From contig CM077648.1 of NCBI GenBank assembly GCA_039707465.1, positions 22,196,119-22,260,118 of the forward strand: 64,000 nt of DNA, read 5' to 3'. The notes under the pieces are model-generated. The model was not told the origin of the DNA, did no database searches, and saw nothing but the letters and a program-made list of their open reading frames with translations. Below, piece after piece: positions 25,801-33,905 of this stretch. How positions within the stretch are numbered: position 1 is the first letter of the stretch; the number at the start of each line of letters is the position of its first letter. Source of the stretch: Rhabdophis nuchalis. Lineage: Eukaryota; Chordata; Lepidosauria; Squamata; Natricidae. A program made the position numbers and the translations under genes.

Positions 25801-28800
25801 TGCAAAATAAAATGAGGTTGTCCTGCCCCACTGCTATCACCACAACAGATTATGTGATACAGATCTTGTGGGCTTTGGAGGCCAATAACAATTTTAAAAC
25901 ATGGCCCAAAAATGTGGGCCCGGCCCTCCTTTATAGAAATGTACTTAGAAGAGGCCTAAAGCCATAAAAGGATAAATGACATTCATTGCTACCTCAGTCT
26001 GTGCTGAGCTTAAGAAAAGGAGGACAGGCAGGAAAAACCCCATCCCTATTTTCCTGCCGATTGCCAGAAAGGCTGCCCCCCCCCCCCCAAGCCTTCAGCA
26101 TATCCCAGGATTGCAACGCTTGGCAGGAATATGCTGTTTAGTGAAAGACAGGCAAGCTGAGCTCAGCTGTTTTGCGGAGGATGTTCAGGCTCTGATAGCG
26201 GTGCAGATCAGCTGTTGTGGAGGCCATGGAGGCACTAAGAGAGTGGGGCAGCTCACCGCCCCACCCTTTCCGGTATGGGGAAAAAAGGGAAAAAATATAA
26301 GACCTCCCCCAAACTAAGACCTGGTGCCTTTTTTGGTGGTCCAAAAAAATATAAGACCCGGTTTTATTTATGGGGAAACACAGTATTAGAGGAGAAGGAA
26401 AATCCACCCATGCTGGATTTCTTTTTTAAAGGATCTTCTTTTTTCCTTCCAGTTGCACTAAATATTTTGCAATGTATTAAACCAAACTCACTAGTGAGTG
26501 CAAAATAATCTTTGTCTGATGTCTGTGATAGGGCGAGGTGGCTCAACCATTTTAAATGATAAAACAGAACAATTGTTTCAAAAATAACATTTTTCCAAGT
26601 CCACAGAGCCAATCAGAGCACTCGATCTAACGGAATGCTCAGCAGTGCAGTTTGACTATTCCCAAGAAAAAGTGAATTGCTTTTGGTAAGTTGAGGCTGA
26701 AATACAACTTTGGGGTAAAGTTTCTCAGTGCTATTCTGTATAAATCTTTTCTTCTTCACCTCACTGCTGACCAAATTACTGTTATCGCTCATGAATTCAA
26801 TTAAGACATTGTGCTGCTTTCCCTTGATTTGTCCGTTTGCCCTCAGAACTAATTGCTTCCTTGATCTTCTTTTGTTCTTCTTTTCCAAAAAGCTTTAGAA
26901 ACGGGCTCTACTCGAATTTCAAGAATTCTAGTTTAATTAGGAAATAGCAGGGTACCCATGCATGTTATTTGATTGTTTAGCTCCTCTTGCACATACTCTT
27001 GTGTGTTGCTTAAGACTGAAATAAAAAGCTTCATTTTTAGCCATCCTAACAAACAAGCTCAGCAGCAGCTTCCATTATTTACCTGTTCCTACTTGGGTTT
27101 TGGCCACTGGCTTGGAGCATAGATGTCAGAGGTGGTATTCAGCAGGTTCTGAGCAGTTCTGGATAACCAGTAGTGGAAATTTTGAGTAGTTCAGAGAACC
27201 AGTAAATACCATCTCTGATTGGCCACACCCCCATCTATTCTCTGCCTCCCGAGTCCCAGCTGATCAGGAGGAAATGGGGATTTTGCAGTATCCTTCCCTT
27301 GCCATGCCCAAGCCAAGCCAAGCCCACCAAGCCACATCCACAGAATCAGTAGTAAAAAAAATTGAATCCCACTATTGACGTGTGTTTCAACGCAATGAAG
27401 TTACACCCTTTGAATTCTGTAAATCTACTTTAATTATAACAAAATATGAATTTAGTTTACAGGGAATCCTCTTTTAGCGACTACAATTGTTACCAATAAC
27501 ACAGTTCTTTGGCAAAGCAGCCTTTAAGTGAAACTGAATTAATGTTTATGATCTTGCTTCAGCTTTCCTTTGCTGAAAGTTGTTAAATGTGAGGATTGTT
27601 GGTAAAGTTATTTTTCCCATCACCAATATGACTGAAAATGGTTGTAAATGAGGCAGTCACTAAATGAGGATTACCTGTACTTTATTAAAGAAACAACAAC
27701 CCTACCTTCCGCTGTTTCTCAGAAATAAAATCCGGACATGCTTGTATTAGTTTCCCCAAGCTGGAGCCCCTTCCCAAACATGTTGATTAGGCCTGATGAA
27801 TGTCATACTCTGGAAGGCTCTGCATTTGGTACTATCTCTGATTCACAACGAATGGAACACTTTGGATGCATCTTTATTTTCTGATAAGTTTTTCTCTGTT
27901 TCGTTTTTTTAATCACTAATGCTATTATTTTATTTATCATAAGGGTTTGGTCAAATTTCAAATATTTACCTCAATTATTTTCTATTTCTTTTAAGAAGAA
28001 AAGTAGGATTTTTTAAAAAATAAATCAAATAATATTTTTAGCTTCAGTTTCTTTGGAAAAATAGAATATTAATATTGGGGATGACTATGGTTTCCTTATA
28101 TTTGTGACACAGAATTTTTATAATTTTATATTTTACAGTTTAGTATTTCCAATGCGGACGTATTACCTGTTTGCAAAGAGTGGAGTAGAAGCCGATGAGT
28201 GGATTAAAATATTGCAGTGGAAACTGGTAAATAAATGTCTATCACAGAAGGTTTGATTAGAATTAGATGGGTAGCAATATAGTGACACATAATAGTTCAT
28301 GCTGATTGTGTTGACTTCTCTAATTTAATCCCACAATGGTAGGCTTAAAAATATTTAAAAAGAGAAAATTACAACACATACTTATGGACATTTAAACATT
28401 CCCTACGCTGCTTCTTTGCTTATACAGGTGAGGTAAATCCTTGATTTACAACCATTCAGTGACCACTGTTACAAGGCTGGGATTATCATTTGCAACCTTC
28501 CCAGGGAGCTTCTGACAACAAAGTCAATGAGGGAAGCTAGCTTTGCTTAATGACCACATGACTGCAGTGATTCACTTACAATGATAACAAAAAGAGTCAT
28601 AAATTGGAGTGTGACTCACTTAACCACTGCCTTGTTTAGCAGCAGAAGCTCTGGGCTCAATTGTAGTCCTAAATCAAGGACTATCCGAATCGGCTCCAAG
28701 TTCAATCCTTCTTAACTCCAGATAACAAACAGATGTTAAAAGCAATTGCACTCTGTACAAAAAACACCAAATTAGATCACCCAAGAATGTGACTTAATAT

Positions 28801-30452
28801 ACGGTAGTTTCCTATGTTCTTTTTCCAAAAGGAAATGAAACTACTAATCATGAAGGTCCAATGCTTCTATGCATGTCACAGATCACACTCGACTTCACTT
28901 TTCTCTGTAGTGTGTCTCTGCAGTCTTCTGGAGCTTAGCTGGTGCAGGTGATTCAGTCATAATGAAACTCCCCCCCCCCCCAAGCTGTTATTTGGACTTT
29001 TAAATGATCCTTTAATACTGCACAATGGTGCTCAATGTGGGAAGTGAAGTAAGGCTTTATGACGCAGGGAAAGGCTTTTAGTGAATGAGAAGGATAGTAT
29101 AGGTGAGGAATTGATTTGAATTACATGCTGAATGGAGAATCTCAGCTCTGGAAAAACTGAGTTATTTGCCTTTCTGGTAGGAATGAGAAAATAGGCATGA
29201 GGCTAAATTGGCAGTTTATTGAAAATGGTTTGTTTGGAATCTTTTGATCTTTGAAATCAAGAGATATGGGATGATGGCAGCACCAAGGCAGAATTGTTGC
29301 TTTACATTTTCCAAGTAAAATAGTCTAATAAAAAGCTCAGCACACTTGCTTTAGTGACTACTTTTAAAAGAAAAAAGTGTGCATAGAATTCACCAAGTTT
29401 AATGATTCGGTCTGAGGAATAAAACAAAAAGTTGCAAAATGCTAAAATGATTTGGGAGAATGATTTGAAAGGAAATTTTCTTAAATTAAAACAAGTGAGC
29501 CACGTATAGTCATTTATATGATAGGACCCATTTTCTTTTTCAATTTCTGTCACGGCCTTCTTTTCCCTAATGCTGATATCTTGGTGTCTTATCAAACTAT
29601 CCTCTTTCATCTTTATTCAGTCAATCCACCTTAAAATATATAAAGTTGAGAGATCTTGTCCATTATTGGCCCTCTTGTAGTGTTATTTGTTTAGTTTTAT
29701 TTATTTATTTAATATCCAGCCATAATAAGGGCTCCCAGTGGCTTACATTTATAAGACATATTGAATATTTGTGGCAACAATAAAAGTCGGTAATATAAAC
29801 AAACATCAATACAGCAAATAGAAATGCAAAGCTGACTGCTTTTCAGATGCCCTTCATAAAATTTGCATTTTACACTCGTTTCCAGAAAGTTGAGGATGAG
29901 GGTGCTAAGCTTTTCTCCGAAGGGAGGCTATTCCCAAACATGGCCTCTGAACAGCCAATTCAGCAACTGCAATAACAATATTGTGCTTATGGCAACCTTA
30001 TACTAACATGAGACCCACTGCATTTTGAACAAATCATACTTTCAAACAGGTCTTCTAGGTGGGCTATAGTTCTAATAACTGCTAGTTACCATACACTACA
30101 AGGATGGGCAACTATATGACCTGAGGATTTCAACTCCCAGAATTCCTGAGCCAGCCAGGAATTTTGGGAGTTGAAGTCCACAGGTCATAAAGTTGTCATA
30201 GTTGCCCACTCCTGATATACTACTTATTCTATATGATATATACTATAGTGAACCAATCAGAGATGGGAGATGTAGCCTAGCAATATGCTGAGGATATCAG
30301 AAGCTCTTAAATTACATGGTATTTTAATTGACTTTTATTTACAAACTCATTTCAACAAATATTTTCTCCCCTTTACTTTTTTTTTTTCCTAGTCCCAGAT
30401 AAGAAAAAAACGCCAGCATGACTCAGGCCATAGTAGTTTTGGCTACAAATAA
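1634..30452 (+). CDS. DAPP1: DAPP1/Bam32 adaptor, complete gene of nine coding exons
   Basis: Coding exons: 1634-1719, 13811-13933, 15957-16090, 22140-22270, 23755-23802, 25376-25438, 26600-26685, 28139-28226, 30393-30452. They sum to 819 nt, giving one open frame of 272 residues plus TAA (human is about 280), and all introns are GT-AG. An N-terminal SH2 domain (about residues 30-121; FLVR-type Arg56 in SYLLR) is followed by a linker with the conserved tyrosine EPSIYES (Tyr134, equivalent to human Tyr139) and a C-terminal PH domain (about 160-253; GYLTKQGK then WKTRWF, the basic K-x-K/R-x-R type phosphoinositide pocket). In known biology this cytosolic adaptor is recruited to the plasma membrane by PI(3,4,5)P3/PI(3,4)P2 after B-cell-receptor PI3K activation, is tyrosine phosphorylated, and binds signalling proteins such as PLC-gamma2. 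The C-terminal tail is divergent and three residues shorter than human. Orthology is firm; exon 1 is the least certain part. Confidence 0.95.
3431..3755. mobile_element. pogo/Tigger-like MITE, degraded copy
   Basis: It shares the family's body motifs (AAGCGAGTCATG, TTGACTTTGCTTGTCAGAAG-like, and GTCACTTTTTTCAGTGCC). Both termini are decayed. Confidence 0.7.
4987..5743 (-). mobile_element. L2-clade LINE, 3' end with ORF2 C-terminus
   Basis: The minus strand encodes about 120 residues, including HVTPLLRELHWLPV, FKALHGTGPSYL and GRAFSVAGPALWNDLPPEI. This is the characteristic sequence downstream of reverse transcriptase in L2 elements. The 3' UTR (CGGTATACAAATAAA type) and an (ATT)n tail at 4988-5010 follow. 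It is 5'-truncated. Confidence 0.88.
8540..9880 (-). mobile_element. L2-clade LINE, reverse-transcriptase remnant
   Basis: Minus-strand frames show broken RT blocks: VEKVIGLQFQ, YLDHFRSGSRSCHGTKIA, then after a gap FYLSSIKPLGELV (matching the LFNIYMKPLGE block of L2). It has frameshifts, an internal deletion and a run of 14 C. Sequence to about 9.88 kb looks like further 5' parts of the same element. Confidence 0.72.
10497..10690. repeat. Unclassified squamate LINE/SINE 3' fragment
   Basis: The order TTATTTATTTGTATCCTGC, GGTGGGTTGAGCTGAGAGAG and TGACTGGCCTAGTCAC is a pattern I recognise from squamate introns, but I cannot name the family with certainty. Confidence 0.5.
10750..10872. repeat. 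(TTTC)n microsatellite
   Basis: About 110 bp of near-perfect CTTT units, degrading to TTTTC and TTCC at the right end. Confidence 0.97.
13045..13414. mobile_element. hAT MITE (CAATGATGGCAAACC family)
   Basis: The left end, CAATGATGGCAAACCTTTT, and the right end, GCCATAGGTTCGCTGTCATG, are inverted relatives. The interior is rich in decayed CpG (GCATGC, TGTGCATG). It is the same family as the copy at 57876-58216. Target duplication is not clear. Confidence 0.72.
13811..13933 (+). CDS. DAPP1: DAPP1 exon 2, first half of SH2 domain
   Basis: The acceptor is CTCATTAG and the donor GTATAG. It translates to WYHDNLTRHAAEALLLSNG then DGSYLLRKSNG, an unmistakable SH2 alpha-A/beta-B segment. The phosphotyrosine-binding Arg of the FLVR motif is kept (Arg56). 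The residues after it read KSNGRAT, where mammals, from memory, have DSNETTG. The entry phase (1 nt) and exit phase (2 nt, AG|A Arg) match exons 1 and 3. Confidence 0.95.
14259..14674. mobile_element. pogo-like MITE interrupted by a CR1 tail
   Basis: The ends are CAGATGGTCC and GAGGACTACCTG. A CR1 3' end is inserted at 14404-14481, splitting the body. Confidence 0.8.
14404..14481 (+). mobile_element. CR1 LINE 3' terminus
   Basis: It contains GGTTTGGACTAGAAGACCTC and CAAGGTCCCTTCCAGCTCTG, the standard squamate CR1 3' end; only about 78 bp remain. Confidence 0.88.
15041..15216 (-). mobile_element. SPIN non-autonomous hAT element
   Basis: About 176 bp ending GGTTGAGAACCACTG, with internal GACCCTTTCACAGGGGTCGC, GTCTTAGGAACTGAG and CACCACAACATGAGGAACTG. 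These are the terminal and subterminal sequences of the SPIN family. The interior is deleted. The flanks share GTCTAG, in keeping with hAT target preference, but the 8-bp duplication is imperfect. Confidence 0.9.
15957..16090 (+). CDS. DAPP1: DAPP1 exon 3, second half of SH2 domain
   Basis: The acceptor is TTTTTTTTCAG and the donor GTAATT. It reads AKDSVKHFHVEYTG, then KFGFNEFSGLKDMIMHFANQ and PLIGSET, nearly identical to the mammalian SH2 C-terminal half. The His-Phe-His-Val beta-D strand is present. Phase 2 in and phase 1 out, continuous with neighbouring exons. Confidence 0.96.
16845..16975. mobile_element. Penelope-like remnant, rearranged
   Basis: The left part read on the minus strand gives GTGAAACATCTTCAAAG then AGAAAGTCCAGTTG. 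The right part, on the plus strand, gives CCTTTGGGACAACCATGACC. These motifs are normally collinear in a widespread vertebrate repeat, so there is an inversion junction near 16925. Assignment to Penelope-like elements is inference from the hammerhead-like CGAAAC context. Confidence 0.5.
17115..17512 (+). mobile_element. CR1 LINE, ORF2 C-terminus and 3' UTR
   Basis: The frame 17152-17445 encodes [19 protein letters not shown] and NRWNSLPPEVV, ending SHLSEMV*, which is the CR1 C-terminal block. The CR1 3' UTR follows (GACCTCCAAGGTCCC), ending with TATTGTATTGTATT. Confidence 0.93.
18345..18724. mobile_element. pogo/Tigger-like MITE, nearly full length
   Basis: It begins CAGGTAGTCCTCAACTTAC after a TA and ends GTTGTAAGTCGAG-like. 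It is the best preserved copy of the commonest MITE in the window (about 380 bp). Terminal CAG..., TA target and inverted ends suggest the pogo superfamily. Confidence 0.85.
18776..19008 (+). mobile_element. CR1 LINE 3' fragment
   Basis: It has relics of the ORF2 end ([15 protein letters not shown]) and the standard 3' UTR, with a TTCTGTTCTATTCTATT tail. It is flanked on both sides by pogo-like MITEs. Confidence 0.9.
19015..19403. mobile_element. pogo-like MITE
   Basis: It has the family body in reverse order to the 18345 copy (GTGATCAAAATTTGGGTG, GCAAAGTGAATGGGGGAAGC) and ends with ACTTGAGGACTAG. Confidence 0.8.
19504..19755. mobile_element. mariner-type MITE with ATAAGACC motifs
   Basis: The left end is CCTGTTTCCCTGAAAATAAG; the right end read inverted is CCGTGTTTCCCCGAAAATAA. 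TA follows the right end. Several internal AATAAGACCTCC motifs are present. The TA target and CCGT ends resemble the element at 55546-56652. Confidence 0.65.
20650..21250 (+). mobile_element. Penelope-like remnant with hammerhead-like core
   Basis: It contains CACCCAGATAAGCAGGAAG, AGACCAGACAAACAAGCAG and, at 21058-21095, CTGCAGATGTCAGGTAACA followed by AAATGTCTGCAAG, then CCAAGCTTAGAGAGCATCAA. I recognise this order from a common squamate repeat. The CTG-ATGT...CGAAAC-GTC skeleton is a decayed hammerhead, typical of Penelope-like termini. Borders are approximate. Confidence 0.5.
21890..22095 (+). mobile_element. Penelope-like remnant with hammerhead-like core
   Basis: TTGGATGAGAAGCGAAAG at 22019-22036 matches the conserved CUGAUGAG...CGAAA hammerhead core with one change. 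AGTCCAGTTGCCTCTTG and CACCTTTGGGACATC follow, as in the 16845 copy. It ends 45 bp before DAPP1 exon 4. Confidence 0.55.
22140..22270 (+). CDS. DAPP1: DAPP1 exon 4, SH2-PH linker with regulatory tyrosine
   Basis: The acceptor is TTCTTATAG and the donor GTGAGT. It encodes TLIVLKHPYPKKVEEPSIYE followed by SVRVHTAMQTGRTEIDLI. The tyrosine in EPSIYES corresponds to the Src-family-phosphorylated tyrosine known in mammalian Bam32. It follows two hAT-free kilobases but lies just upstream of a cluster of hAT MITEs in intron 4. Confidence 0.96.
22374..22508. mobile_element. hAT MITE (CAGGGCTGTCAAACTTG)
   Basis: The ends, CAGGGCTGTCAAACTTG and CAAGTTTGACACCCTTG, are inverted repeats. It is flanked by CTTTAAAA (22366-22373) and CTTTAGAA (22509-22516), an 8-bp target duplication with one difference. 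Confidence 0.88.
22517..22648. mobile_element. Perfect foldback hAT MITE
   Basis: 132 bp made of two identical 65-bp inverted arms around a 2-bp centre (CT). It begins CAGGGGTTCCCAAACTTGGC. It is flanked by a perfect 8-bp duplication CTTTAGAA (22509-22516 and 22649-22656), the first copy of which is also the right flank of the preceding MITE. Confidence 0.95.
22777..23116 (-). mobile_element. Sauria-type tRNA-derived SINE, diverged
   Basis: Read on the minus strand it follows the same order as the SINE at 37081-37433: tRNA-like head (GTGACTCAGTGG-like), AGCTCC-TTACTTGTCCC block, CAAGTAGATAAATAGGTACC, and CAGTCGTC/GGGGAATCC end. About 340 bp, clearly older than the other copy. Confidence 0.78.
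23755..23802 (+). CDS. DAPP1: DAPP1 exon 5, PH domain strand 1
   Basis: A 48-nt exon (LGTKEGYLTKQGKIVK) between acceptor TTCATTACAG and donor GTAAGC. It contains the first basic cluster of the PH-domain phosphoinositide pocket (Lys168, Lys171). Phase 0 on both sides. Confidence 0.95.
24116..24190. mobile_element. hAT foldback MITE, half copy
   Basis: CAGTGTTTCCCAACCTTGGC then AACTTTAATTTGTGTGGACT and CAGAATTCCCCAGACAGC correspond to one arm of the 22517-type element. Confidence 0.7.
24328..24552 (+). mobile_element. L2-clade LINE 3' end
   Basis: TGTACACCGCCCCGAGTCCC and TTCGGGGAGAGGGGTGGTG are followed by an AATAAATTATTAAATTATTATT tail-type sequence; this is the sense-strand counterpart of the end at 4987. 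Confidence 0.82.
24985..25272. mobile_element. pogo-like MITE
   Basis: It has the body motifs CACTTACAACCATTGCAGC and TTCTGACAAGCAAAGTCAAT, and ends GAACTACTTG followed by TA. Confidence 0.8.
25376..25438 (+). CDS. DAPP1: DAPP1 exon 6, PH domain
   Basis: A 63-nt exon encoding NWKTRWFTLHRNELKYYKDQ and one further Thr, between acceptor TTCTTTTAG and donor GTGAGT. The WKTRWF stretch supplies Arg179, the second half of the phosphoinositide-binding motif. Phase 0 on both sides. Confidence 0.96.
26270..26387. mobile_element. mariner-type MITE fragment (ATAAGACC family)
   Basis: ATATAAGACCTCCCCCAAAC and ATAAGACCCGGTTTTATTTA, then GGGGAAACACAGTA, relate it to 19504-19755. The GC-rich sequence to its left (from about 26,000) may belong to it. 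Confidence 0.55.
26600..26685 (+). CDS. DAPP1: DAPP1 exon 7, PH domain
   Basis: It encodes STEPIRALDLTECSAVQFDY then SQEKVNCF and the split TG|T Cys codon. The donor is GTAAGT. The acceptor TTTTCCAAG is read as AG at 26598-26599, because this keeps frame and the residues STEPIR align with SPEPIR of mammals. A competing acceptor, CACAG at 26605, would shift the frame. Confidence 0.92.
27127..27377. mobile_element. hAT MITE (CAG-GGTGGTATTCAGC family)
   Basis: The ends CAGAGGTGGTATTCAGC and GAATCCCACTATTG are degenerate inverted repeats. The interior has AGAACCAGTAAATA and GGCCACACCCCCA. It is related to the 61639-62050 element. The target duplication is not convincing. Confidence 0.65.
27460..27677. 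mobile_element. pogo-like MITE, short variant
   Basis: It begins CAGGGAATCCTCTTTTAGCG after TA and ends GAGGATTACCTG before TA. At 218 bp it is shorter than the main family and the interior is diverged. Confidence 0.72.
28139..28226 (+). CDS. DAPP1: DAPP1 exon 8, PH domain end
   Basis: The acceptor is ATATTTTACAG and the donor GTAAAT. It encodes LVFPMRTYYLFAKSGVEADE followed by WIKILQWKL, the last strand and C-terminal helix of the PH domain, including its invariant tryptophan. Phase 1 in (TG|T), phase 0 out. Confidence 0.96.
28425..28687. mobile_element. pogo-like MITE, truncated
   Basis: It has the family body (TTCTGACAACAAAGTCAATG, GGGCTCAATTGTAGTCCTAA) between CAGGTGAGGTAAATCC and AAGGACTATCCGA. 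About 100 bp are missing. Confidence 0.75.
29693..29935. repeat. Possible old LINE 3' end
   Basis: TTATTTATTTAATATCCAGC followed by GGCTCCCAGTGGCTTAC and AATAAAAGTCGG is laid out like an old L2/CR1 3' end in reverse. Too decayed to name. Confidence 0.35.
30099..30214. mobile_element. hAT foldback MITE
   Basis: The ends CAAGGATGGGCAACTAT and AGTTGCCCACTCCTG flank inverted arms containing TTCAACTCCCAGAATTCCTG. The target duplication is ATACACTA/ATATACTA (8 bp, one mismatch). It lies 179 bp before DAPP1 exon 9. Confidence 0.85.
30393..30452 (+). CDS. DAPP1: DAPP1 exon 9, C-terminal tail and stop
   Basis: A T-rich tract and CCTAG acceptor lead into SQIRKKRQHDSGHSSFGYK and TAA. SQIRK is the conserved start of the tail; the rest differs from the mammalian end (which, from memory, carries an RSRSFIFK-like terminus), so this tail is poorly constrained. 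Confidence 0.93.
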   Translation, partial: SQIRKKRQHDSGHSSFGYK

Positions 30453-31060
30453 ATACTAACTGTACAGAAACCAACATTGGTTCATATTCACACTCCTTCA
30501 GATTCGTTATTCAGCATTAAGAAGTGCTGCACCAGATCTGTTCAGAGGCTTTTAAGCTCTGCAGCTGCCGACTTGCCGACAGCTTATTTCTAGGAAATTC
30601 TTGAACACTCTGTAGCAGAAGACCTTGGAAGATGGATATTCACCTATTCAACATTTCATTATTCTGGACATGAAGACCCAATAGTTACTGGCATTCTGTA
30701 TTTGCCTTTGCTGCCAGGTTTTCACTAGTTCTTACGTAAGCAGTTTGAGTCAAAATACTTTTTGTTTCATAGAACTGGTTGCAAACCCACTCATCCCTGG
30801 CTGCCATTCCGTATGCTTCAAACCATTTACATTCTGGCCTATTAAGACACATTACCTGCACACAGGTTTTTTTTTTTAAAAAAAAGTTTTGATTTCATCT
30901 GTGGCTTTGACTGGTGTTAAGAACTATCTGTTAACAGTTCAAAATCATTTCCTCAGAACTTCTGTAATTTTGACTTCCCTGATTAGCAATCATTATAGAT
31001 AATCTACTGCTAGCAGGACATTTCTATGGGCAAGTACGATATTTTTTTAATATTGGGATA

Positions 31061-31443
31061 CAAGTAGCTCTCGATTTACAATAATTCATTTAGTGACCGT
31101 TCAAAGTTAAAATGGCACTGAAAAACCTGACTCATGACTGGCCCTCACACTTATGATCATTGCATCCCCCTGGTCCTGTGATCAAAATTTGGGCCCTTGG
31201 CAACTGGCATGTAGTTATGACAGCTGCATTGCCCCGGGGTCATGTGATCACCATTTGTAACCTCCCCAGCTGGCTTTTGACAAGCCAAGTCAATGCGAGC
31301 AGCTGGATTCACTTAACAACCATTGATTCACTTAACCGTGGCAAAAAAAGGTGGTAAAATGTGGCGCAACTCACTTAACAACTGTTTTGCATTGCAAACA
31401 GAAACGTTGGGCTCCATTGTGTTCATAAGTCGAAAACTACCTG
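31061..31443. mobile_element. pogo-like MITE in the DAPP1 3' UTR
   Basis: 383 bp, full length, beginning CAAGTAGCTCTCGATTTAC and ending GTCGAAAACTACCTG, with TA on both sides. Confidence 0.88.
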
Positions 31444-31667
31444 TATATTGTGACAAATGAGATGCTATTTTAGAAGTCAGTTCCGGATCGGAAAAGCTTA
31501 GTACTTTCTAAAGGCTGTGTCCATGGCCCTCATTCATTATTTACTGCAAGGTCTCAAAATGCCACAATGGATATTCTCCATGCAGACAAATCGATGTAGC
31601 TGTTTTCCAAGAGAAATTGTACATGTTTTAAGACATACATAGATGGTAAGATGTAGCTTCAGCTACA

Positions 31668-31737
31668 CCAGTGTTTCTCAACCTTGGCAAGTTTAAGATG
31701 AGTGGACTTCAACTCCCAGAATTCCCCAGCCAGCCAA
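31668..31737. mobile_element. hAT foldback MITE, half copy
   Basis: CCAGTGTTTCTCAACCTTGG through TTCAACTCCCAGAATTCCCC and AGCCAGCC is one arm of the 22517-type element. Confidence 0.75.
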
Positions 31738-32451
31738 GCCACACTGTTTAAATATATTTGCCTTATAGTAGAAACTGGTATATATCGGAAGCTTTATGTT
31801 GAATGCATATCTGTGTTCTGATCCTGGTTCAGCAACGCATTTTCTGCAAATATTCAGCATACTTAAAAGTCATGTGAGAGCAATGCCTCCTTTGCTAGAA
31901 CATAAGAAGTCTGCAGAATCAAACCATAAGTCTGCATAGCTTTTTATTAGCTCCAGTTGTCAGCCAATGTCTTTGGAAGGATGAAATGAATTTTTCTGTT
32001 AGTGTATGCATTTCACAGTGTAAAATTCTATGCCACTAACTCAAACCTATCCAATTTTAGAAGCCAGACAGCTTGGGTTTTAAAGCAAAGTAGCGCAACA
32101 AAAAATATAATACAACACAATACATATTAAGGAACAAATTGGCATTCATGTATAATTACTATTTAATTGATTTCCATTAATAACTATTTAGAATTATTAC
32201 CATTTAAGAATTCCAAAATATGTACAACCAACTATGGCTTTGACTTTTGTTAACATTTTCTTGTATTTTTTAATCTTGTAAAACATGTTTTCTCATAAGT
32301 TTTATTATTTAATATTCTTGATGTTTACCAATAGGAACATTTCAAAATGTTACACTGTTGTCAGAGTTTGTAAGAACAAGAGTGAATGAAGGATCATACA
32401 AATATGTATTGGGAACAATTGTATATTTTATATTTTTATTATAAAATTTTT

Positions 32452-32457
32452 AATAAA
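32452..32457 (+). terminator. Candidate DAPP1 poly(A) signal
   Basis: AATAAA about 2.0 kb after the DAPP1 stop codon, with no later plus-strand gene. Earlier signals cannot be excluded. Confidence 0.4.
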
Positions 32458-32726
32458 CCAGGAACAAAAAAAAAAAACAATTTTAGCTGTGCAGTGGATA
32501 ATACAAATACTTTCAAGCTTTACTTAACTAATCTTCCTTTCTCAATGGGGGCTCTGAGGCTAGGGTTTGGGTACTGCTCTTAATTTAAATGAGATTTCCA
32601 CTACTGGATTTTGAAGGGGGGGGAAAAAGTACTTGTATACTCTCTTGGCTCAATGTTTCTCAAACACGACAACTTCCAAATCATAATATGTAAGCATTAG
32701 AATGGATCTTGGACATCAGCTACTTG

Positions 32727-32858
32727 TTCTCAATCTTGGCAAACTTCAGGTGTGTACATTTCAAATTCTGGATTTCTCCACAATGGCCATCTGGGTAGGG
32801 AATTCTGGGAGTTGAAGTTTACACATCAGAAAGCCGCCATGATAAACAATGCTCTGGT
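32727..32858. mobile_element. hAT foldback MITE, diverged
   Basis: GTTCTCAATCTTGGCAAACT on the left and AATTCTGGGAGTTGAAGTTT on the right are diverged arms of the same family. Confidence 0.55.
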
Positions 32859-33183
32859 CTAGACTCCATTATAAGTCTGATCTGTTCTTCACTTGAAGCC
32901 TATTTGTTAGAGTGCTGTTGTATATGTAGCTGCTAATGTCCTGTCAAAGTGGCTTTCTTCCATGTATAGAATATTCCTTTTTATATATTATGATTCTTAT
33001 ACTTTCCAACTTTCAAAATTCTTATTTAAAAAATACTATGAGTTTGGTTGCCCTGCCCCCCCCCCCCACTCCAAGGCAACAACACTATATAAATGAACAT
33101 ACTGAGATTAAAGACAGCAATCATGTTGCTTTGCAATATCTAACTCTGTGATAATGATCAGACTAAACACCTTGCCTGTTTCT

Positions 33184-33189
33184 TTTATT
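33184..33189 (-). terminator. Candidate LAMTOR3 poly(A) signal
   Basis: TTTATT on the plus strand is AATAAA on the minus strand, about 640 nt after the LAMTOR3 stop. It would leave roughly 0.7 kb between the ends of the two convergent genes. Confidence 0.45.
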
Positions 33190-33831
33190 CAGATTTGTTT
33201 AGGAATATACAAAGCCAGATAAGTCAGCAAAGTATCATAATTACATGTATTCAAAACATCAGTTTTACAAAGAACACAGAAAGAGAATGCACTGATTAAT
33301 TTAAACTCTGCAAAAACAGCTAGCATGTAGCTACTTGTTTACAAATAGCTATTCTGAAGTTTAAAATTCTGTTATCCAAACAAATAACCATTGATTGCAT
33401 ACCAGTTTTTAACGTACGTTTTCCCCATAATGTTCTTCTTCTATAAGCATAAAGGAAGATTTGACTGCAAAATATATGTTTGCGCTAGTCTCCGTTTATC
33501 TAGACAGAGGCAACATATTGCTGGTAGAGTGAAAAAGTTGTGGATGGCATATTATATGCAAAAAGTATTTTTTTCTATTGTGAAATATGTGCTAGAATGA
33601 AGTTAACTCCACGGGAGTTGTTATGCTCACTAATAAACCCAGCAACCTAAGATATACAGGAAAAGTTACAGCTCATTTATCCCAATCTTACCTTATATTT
33701 CAGTCCAGTACAGTTTTTAACATATAATAAGAGAAAGTGACATTTTCTCCAAGACATTACAGTGTGAAAATGACTGAATCTTTCCCTGTTTCATATTAAA
33801 GATTTGCTGTGCTCTGGATATAAATACTGAG

Positions 33832-33905
33832 TTAAGAGACTTCCACCACTTGCCACAGCTCTTCAAACAAAGGAGCCAGCTCTTTTTCCAGGTTTACAAT
33901 CAGTC
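33832..33905 (-). CDS. LAMTOR3: LAMTOR3 exon 7 with stop
   Basis: The acceptor is CTTTATGTAG. It encodes LIVNLEKELAPLFEELWQVV and EVS, then TAA at 33834-33832. The C-terminal helix has Trp in a position that varies among mammals (ELRQ or ELIK from memory). Confidence 0.96.

Larger units (their letters stand above)
30453..32475 (+). other. DAPP1: DAPP1 3' UTR
   Basis: This non-coding stretch follows the TAA. It contains a full pogo-like MITE (31061-31443) and half of a hAT MITE (31668-31737). AATAAA at 32452-32457 followed by an A-run is the best poly(A) signal before the convergent LAMTOR3 gene. The transcript end is inferred, not shown. Confidence 0.5.
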
